Assembly: GCA_021740585.1 (NCBI GenBank)
Contig: JAIOZM010000011.1
Span: forward strand, 1-64,000
Direction: 5' to 3'
Source: Bacteroidales bacterium
GTDB lineage: Bacteria > Bacteroidota > Bacteroidia > Bacteroidales > GCA-2748055
DNA length: 64,000 bases
Part shown: in pieces, positions 60,771-64,000 of the stretch
How positions within the stretch are numbered: position 1 is the first letter of the stretch
Layout: each line of letters starts with the position of its first letter
Notes under the pieces: generated by a model
Told to the model about the DNA's origin: nothing
Databases searched by the model: none
The model's input: the letters and a program-made list of their open reading frames with translations, nothing else
Program-made: the position numbers and the translations under genes

Positions 60771-60801
60771 TTACCAAATTGGTAACTTATTTATATCTTT
60801 G
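60771..60801 (+). promoter_or_regulatory. higBA promoter and operator
   Basis: A perfect palindrome TTACCAA-A-TTGGTAA (60771-60785) lies just before TATCTTTG (60794-60801, exact TAnnTTTG), 20 bases ahead of higB. HigA or the HigBA complex commonly represses its own promoter through such sites. The half-site ACCAA/TTGGT is the same as in the parDE operator. Confidence 0.7.
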
Positions 60802-60820
60802 TCACTTATAATGATCACAA

Positions 60821-61114
60821 ATGAGAGTAATTGCTAAAAAGATACTTCGAGAATTCTGGGAAAAGTATAGTGATTCTGAGGAACATCTGAAAATATGGTA
60901 TAAAGAAGCATCAAAAGCCTCTTGGAAGGATCCGAATGACATAAAAGCTGAATATAGCAAAGCAAGTATCTTAAAAAATAGAAGAGTAGTTTTTAATATT
61001 TGTGGAAATAAATACAGGTTGATAGTGGAGAATAACTACGAAAGGCAATGGGTATTTATAAGATTTATTGGAACGCACAGTGATTATGATAAAGTAGATG
61101 CAAATAAAATTTAA
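60821..61114 (+). CDS. higB: HigB-family mRNA interferase toxin
   Basis: A 97-residue RelE-superfamily toxin of the HigB type: MRVIAKKILREFWEKYSDSEEHLKIWYKEASKASW, then NRRVVFNICGNKYRLIVENNY and WVFIRFIGTHSDYDKVDA. The final H-x2-Y region is typical of HigB. Such toxins cleave mRNA on the ribosome. The toxin gene precedes the antitoxin gene, the usual hig order. Confidence 0.92.
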   Translation: MRVIAKKILREFWEKYSDSEEHLKIWYKEASKASWKDPNDIKAEYSKASILKNRRVVFNICGNKYRLIVENNYERQWVFIRFIGTHSDYDKVDANKI

Positions 61115-61118
61115 AATT

Positions 61119-61475
61119 ATGAATATCAAAGCAATAAAAACAGAAGAGGATTATAATCAAGCACTACAAAGACTTGAACTTATTTTCCAAGCCCCTATTG
61201 ATTCTAAAGAAGGTGATGAAGCTGATGTTCTTTCCATCTTAATTGAAAAGTATGAAGATGAACACTACCCTATTGAAGCACCAGATCCGATTGAGGCAAT
61301 TAAGTTTAGGATGGAACAAATGGGAATGACTAATAAGGATTTGGCTCAAGTTATAGGATATAAAAGTAGAGTCTCTGAAATTTTTAGCAGGAAGCGAAAA
61401 CTGACTCTTAAAATGATTCAAAATCTTCATGACAAATTAAAAATTCCCTACGAATCATTGCTAACTAATTATTAA
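61119..61475 (+). CDS. higA: HigA-family antitoxin (helix-turn-helix)
   Basis: About 118 residues. The N-terminal half (AIKTEEDYNQALQRLELIFQAP) is the toxin-binding part. The C-terminal half holds an XRE-type helix-turn-helix (MGMTNKDLAQVIGYKSRVSEIFSRKRKLTLKMIQNLHDKL). The track starts at 61098 inside higB; the ATG at 61119, four bases after the higB stop, is the likelier start. It neutralises HigB and represses the operon (family knowledge). Confidence 0.92.
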   Translation: MNIKAIKTEEDYNQALQRLELIFQAPIDSKEGDEADVLSILIEKYEDEHYPIEAPDPIEAIKFRMEQMGMTNKDLAQVIGYKSRVSEIFSRKRKLTLKMIQNLHDKLKIPYESLLTNY

Positions 61476-61612
61476 AGCACGTTTTGCTAACAAACGGTAT
61501 ACACTATACCTGGTAAATCGTAATAGAGAAAAATTATTTATAAATTAGCTTAAACTTAAAACCCAAAAACCACCCTCCGTACGCCGGTACAGTGCATACC
61601 GCCGAACGTTAC
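61476..61612. repeat. Cassette-end-like palindromic element after higA
   Basis: It begins at the higA stop with AGCAC...CTAACAAACGGTATACACTATACC. The arm CGGTATACACTATACCTGG (61495-61513) pairs with CCGGTACAGTGCATACCG (61584-61601) over about 18 bases, with one unpaired base and two mismatches or wobbles, around a 70-base AT-rich loop. It shares TAACAAACGGT and CACTATA with the element after parE. This recalls integron attC sites in shape, but the conserved attC boundary boxes are not matched. Confidence 0.55.
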
Positions 61613-61727
61613 CATTTGGAGAATTTCTAAAAATATAACAAGGCAGAGCACTATTTGGGTGTAAAACATGTACCTTTAACATCTTAAACTATTTCACCTG
61701 ACGAACATTTAGAAACAAAAACAGAAT

Positions 61728-64000
61728 ATGAAATTTATAAAATCATTCTGGTTACTTTGGATTGTAGTTATTGTAACAAACCAGAATTTAAGTTCTCAAG
61801 AATTACTATTTCTGCCCTGGGGAAGCAATGATAATGAAATCGCATTAAGAAAAGCGCCGAACGGACAATTCGGACCCATGTCTTTTGCCGTTAAAGGGAA
61901 TCAGATACTTATCCTGGATACACAAAACAAAAAACTTAAAATATTTCAGAATTCAAAACTGATCAAATCTTTTAGTTTACCATCCTCTTATATTGATGAT
62001 TTTGCCTGGATATCTGAAGACGATTTTTATCTGCTCGAAAACAACCGGGTATACCCTTACAATAATCAAAAATTAAAGAGCTTCAGCAAACCAGATTCTC
62101 CCCGAAACCTTATCACTGAATTAAGAACTGTAAATAATAATGTACAGATAATTCTTAATGAATCGTTTTCAGCACAAGGGGAATCTGATAAAAAGAGTGC
62201 TTATTCTGAAACCAGCGGAATTGAAGACCCAAATGGCCGGCAAATATTAATTAAAAAGCATAACTGGAATAATATTACTGTGAATACGGGTAGTGGAAAA
62301 TCATTTGAAATTACTTCAACTAATAATGATCTTGGTCTGGCACGTTACCTGGGATCGACGCCCTCCGGTGATATGTATATCTACCTTGAAAAAATCATGA
62401 AGCATGTTCCTTTGAGCGTTAAAAGACAAGTATATCTGTATTCCCCTTCAGGCGAAATTAAAAAAGTCATCAACATTCCTCTAAATATGCATAGCTATGT
62501 CTTCTCAGAATTTTATGTTGATGAAACTGGAAATCTTTTTCATATGCTAAGCGCTGAAGAAGGGATATACGTGCTTGGGTGGTATTTAGATTCTAAGAAA
62601 GTGTCAAATAATAAAGTATTTGAATATCCGCCTAAATTTTTAAAAACACATCATTATAATAACATTGTATCTGAAACTCCTGACTTTGAAAATATACCAC
62701 AAACAACCAAATCAACAGCAGCATTCGATACAGTTAGCCGGGCTGAAGCTTTAGCCACCGGCGATACTTATGTTCAGCATGTATGGTATGCTGAAGCGAA
62801 AAACCTTACCAACGGCCGGATTTTGGATCCCAATGGTATTGAAATTGAAACCCCTGCCTGGGTACAAATAGGAGAAAATGCAAAAGTACCCTACCGTTGG
62901 GGAGGATTTAACACCCTCGAAAATTTTGATAGTGGCTTACTTAGCGGTAAATATGCAGGCGACATAGCAACAACCGGTGAAAGTCCGTATTGTGTGGGTG
63001 TTGACTGCTCTGGTTTTGTATCGCAATGCTGGAAATTGCCGGTACAATATTCCACCCGAATGATGGATGATTACATTACGGTAGCTTACGATAATTGGGC
63101 CGATCTTCAAGCGGCAGACGCCATTCATATAGTGGGACACGTGCGTATGTTTGTTGAACAAAATCCCAATGGCTCTTTATTAGTAGTTGAGGCCTCCGGT
63201 GCCGATTGGCGGGTTTCCTACAGATCATATACTTTAAGTCAGCTTACTTCATATACTCCCAGATATTATATTTATATGGAAGGGTCGCCGGCTTATATTC
63301 CAGGCACAGAACTGGCTTCAGTAGCGATTACAGACAGCGTTCACTTAAATTGGAAGCTCGTGGAACCCAATTCCTTTTATGCTTATAATTTATATACCAA
63401 CAAAACCGACGATATATGGGAATTTCCTGCAGGGGGTGAATTAATATCATCCGGTGTTCATTCTGCCAGCCTGCCAATAATTAATGATACGGCAGTGTTC
63501 TATAAAATTACCTGTGTTTCCGATGCCATTGACCTGGAAGAAGGTAATCATTCAGATATATATGGTTACTTTCATTCAGATACCAGTAAAAAGGTATTAA
63601 TTGTAGATGGATTCGATCGTATTGCAGGGAGTTATAAAGCAAACTATCACGATTTTGCCCGAACCCTTGGGAAAACGCTGGCGGCATATAAAGTCGCCTT
63701 TGAAAGTGCCGACAATGATGCAGTTCTGAGAAACGAGATACATTTAGATGATTATGATGCTGTATTTTGGATCCTCGGTGACGAAAGCACAGAAGATGAG
63801 ACCTTTGATACACAGGAACAGTATTTGGTGAAAAAGTATTTATTACAAGGAGGCAAAATTTTTATCTCAGGTTCCGAAATTGCATGGGATCTCGACTATA
63901 AAGGATCTTCTTCCGATAAAGCTTTTATTCAGGATTATCTAATGACTAAATATGATCAGGACGATGCACAGAGTTATACGGTAATTGGTGCTGCAGGTAG
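61728..64000 (+). CDS. Secreted multidomain protein with NlpC/P60-like domain (3' truncated, absent from ORF track)
   Basis: The frame is open from the ATG at 61728 to the window edge (757 codons). The signal peptide MKFIKSFWLLWIVVIVTNQNLSSQ is followed by a beta-rich, probably propeller-like region to about 330 (FLPWGSNDNEIALRKAPNGQ). An NlpC/P60-like cysteine hydrolase region at about 390-505 has VDCSGF (Cys 427) and GHVRMFV (His 471). Beyond is an Ig-like or fibronectin-like region and, from about 625, a segment VLIVDGFDRI...VFWILGDES resembling glutamine-amidotransferase-like folds. It may be a cell-wall or surface hydrolase, perhaps with a T9SS tail beyond the edge (inference). Confidence 0.8.
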   Translation, partial: MKFIKSFWLLWIVVIVTNQNLSSQELLFLPWGSNDNEIALRKAPNGQFGPMSFAVKGNQILILDTQNKKLKIFQNSKLIKSFSLPSSYIDDFAWISEDDFYLLENNRVYPYNNQKLKSFSKPDSPRNLITELRTVNNNVQIILNESFSAQGESDKKSAYSETSGIEDPNGRQILIKKHNWNNITVNTGSGKSFEITSTNNDLGLARYLGSTPSGDMYIYLEKIMKHVPLSVKRQVYLYSPSGEIKKVINIPLNMHSYVFSEFYVDETGNLFHMLSAEEGIYVLGWYLDSKKVSNNKVFEYPPKFLKTHHYNNIVSETPDFENIPQTTKSTAAFDTVSRAEALATGDTYVQHVWYAEAKNLTNGRILDPNGIEIETPAWVQIGENAKVPYRWGGFNTLENFDSGLLSGKYAGDIATTGESPYCVGVDCSGFVSQCWKLPVQYSTRMMDDYITVAYDNWADLQAADAIHIVGHVRMFVEQNPNGSLLVVEASGADWRVSYRSYTLSQLTSYTPRYYIYMEGSPAYIPGTELASVAITDSVHLNWKLVEPNSFYAYNLYTNKTDDIWEFPAGGELISSGVHSASLPIINDTAVFYKITCVSDAIDLEEGNHSDIYGYFHSDTSKKVLIVDGFDRIAGSYKANYHDFARTLGKTLAAYKVAFESADNDAVLRNEIHLDDYDAVFWILGDESTEDETFDTQEQYLVKKYLLQGGKIFISGSEIAWDLDYKGSSSDKAFIQDYLMTKYDQDDAQSYTVIGAAG

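Noticed and set aside
61476-61612. A true integron attC site
   Set aside because: The conserved RYYYAAC and GTTRRRY boxes are not matched and no integrase is in the window, so only resemblance in shape is claimed.
1-64000. tRNA, rRNA or intact insertion sequence
   Set aside because: No tRNA-like T-arm with matching acceptor stem, no rRNA segment and no transposase frame was recognised by eye; a tRNAscan-SE and ISfinder run would settle this.

Overview
The window looks like chromosomal DNA of an AT-rich member of the Bacteroidota, most likely Bacteroidales or Marinilabiliales. Evidence: several promoters match the Bacteroidetes -7 element TAnnTTTG, ribosome-binding sites are weak, and the gene set is typical of the phylum (DUF6089 barrels, a BamA/Skp cluster, a type IX secretion plug protein, Na+-NQR with ApbE, the futalosine menaquinone pathway, an AK-HSDH fusion, and an alpha/beta-fused E1 dehydrogenase). 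Species cannot be assigned by eye. No rRNA, tRNA, CRISPR array or intact insertion sequence was seen.

Layout. 0-5 kb: uridine kinase, PolB-type exonuclease, alpha/beta hydrolase, pdxJ, a CBS-ACT protein and nadK. 4.9-10.8 kb: an envelope cluster with two DUF6089 proteins, uppS, bamA and two Skp/OmpH chaperones. 10.9-15.4 kb: murI, a polytopic membrane protein, a UGM/amine-oxidase-like flavoprotein and a gamma-carbonic-anhydrase-like protein. 15.7-18.6 kb: korAB. 18.7-25.2 kb: two giant paralogs joining receiver-like domains to a PEP-synthase-type ATP-binding domain; these are the best candidates for an uncharacterised system. 25.4-37.4 kb: gdhA, the threonine operon thrA-HAD-thrB-thrC, fabD, a pterin pair, mqnB-mqnD and hldD.

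37.5-40 kb is an accessory patch: an MntA/HepT pair, three decayed Rhs core remnants, an unknown ORF and an intact ParDE pair. 40-48.3 kb holds an orphan sulfatase, a large unknown membrane protein, DUF1858 and HD-domain proteins, glpK and the T9SS plug protein. 48.5-55.9 kb is nqrABCDEF followed by apbE, which flavinylates NqrB and NqrC; tandem repeats separate nqrF from apbE. 56.2-59.3 kb has two small Cys-rich membrane proteins (one too short for the ORF track) and the fused E1 dehydrogenase. 59.4-61.6 kb is a second accessory patch: a DUF6364/PIN pair followed by a decayed second copy of the E1 3' end, a small divergent transcription unit and HigBA. A long gene absent from the ORF track (secreted, NlpC/P60-like) runs off the right edge.

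The main themes are sodium-motive respiration (Nqr, menaquinone, KorAB), outer-membrane biogenesis, amino-acid synthesis from glutamate and aspartate, and small toxin-antitoxin modules in otherwise stable backbone. ParDE and HigBA are each followed, right at the last stop codon, by a related palindromic element (shared TAACAAACGGT...CACTATA). This suggests both arrived as cassette-like units.
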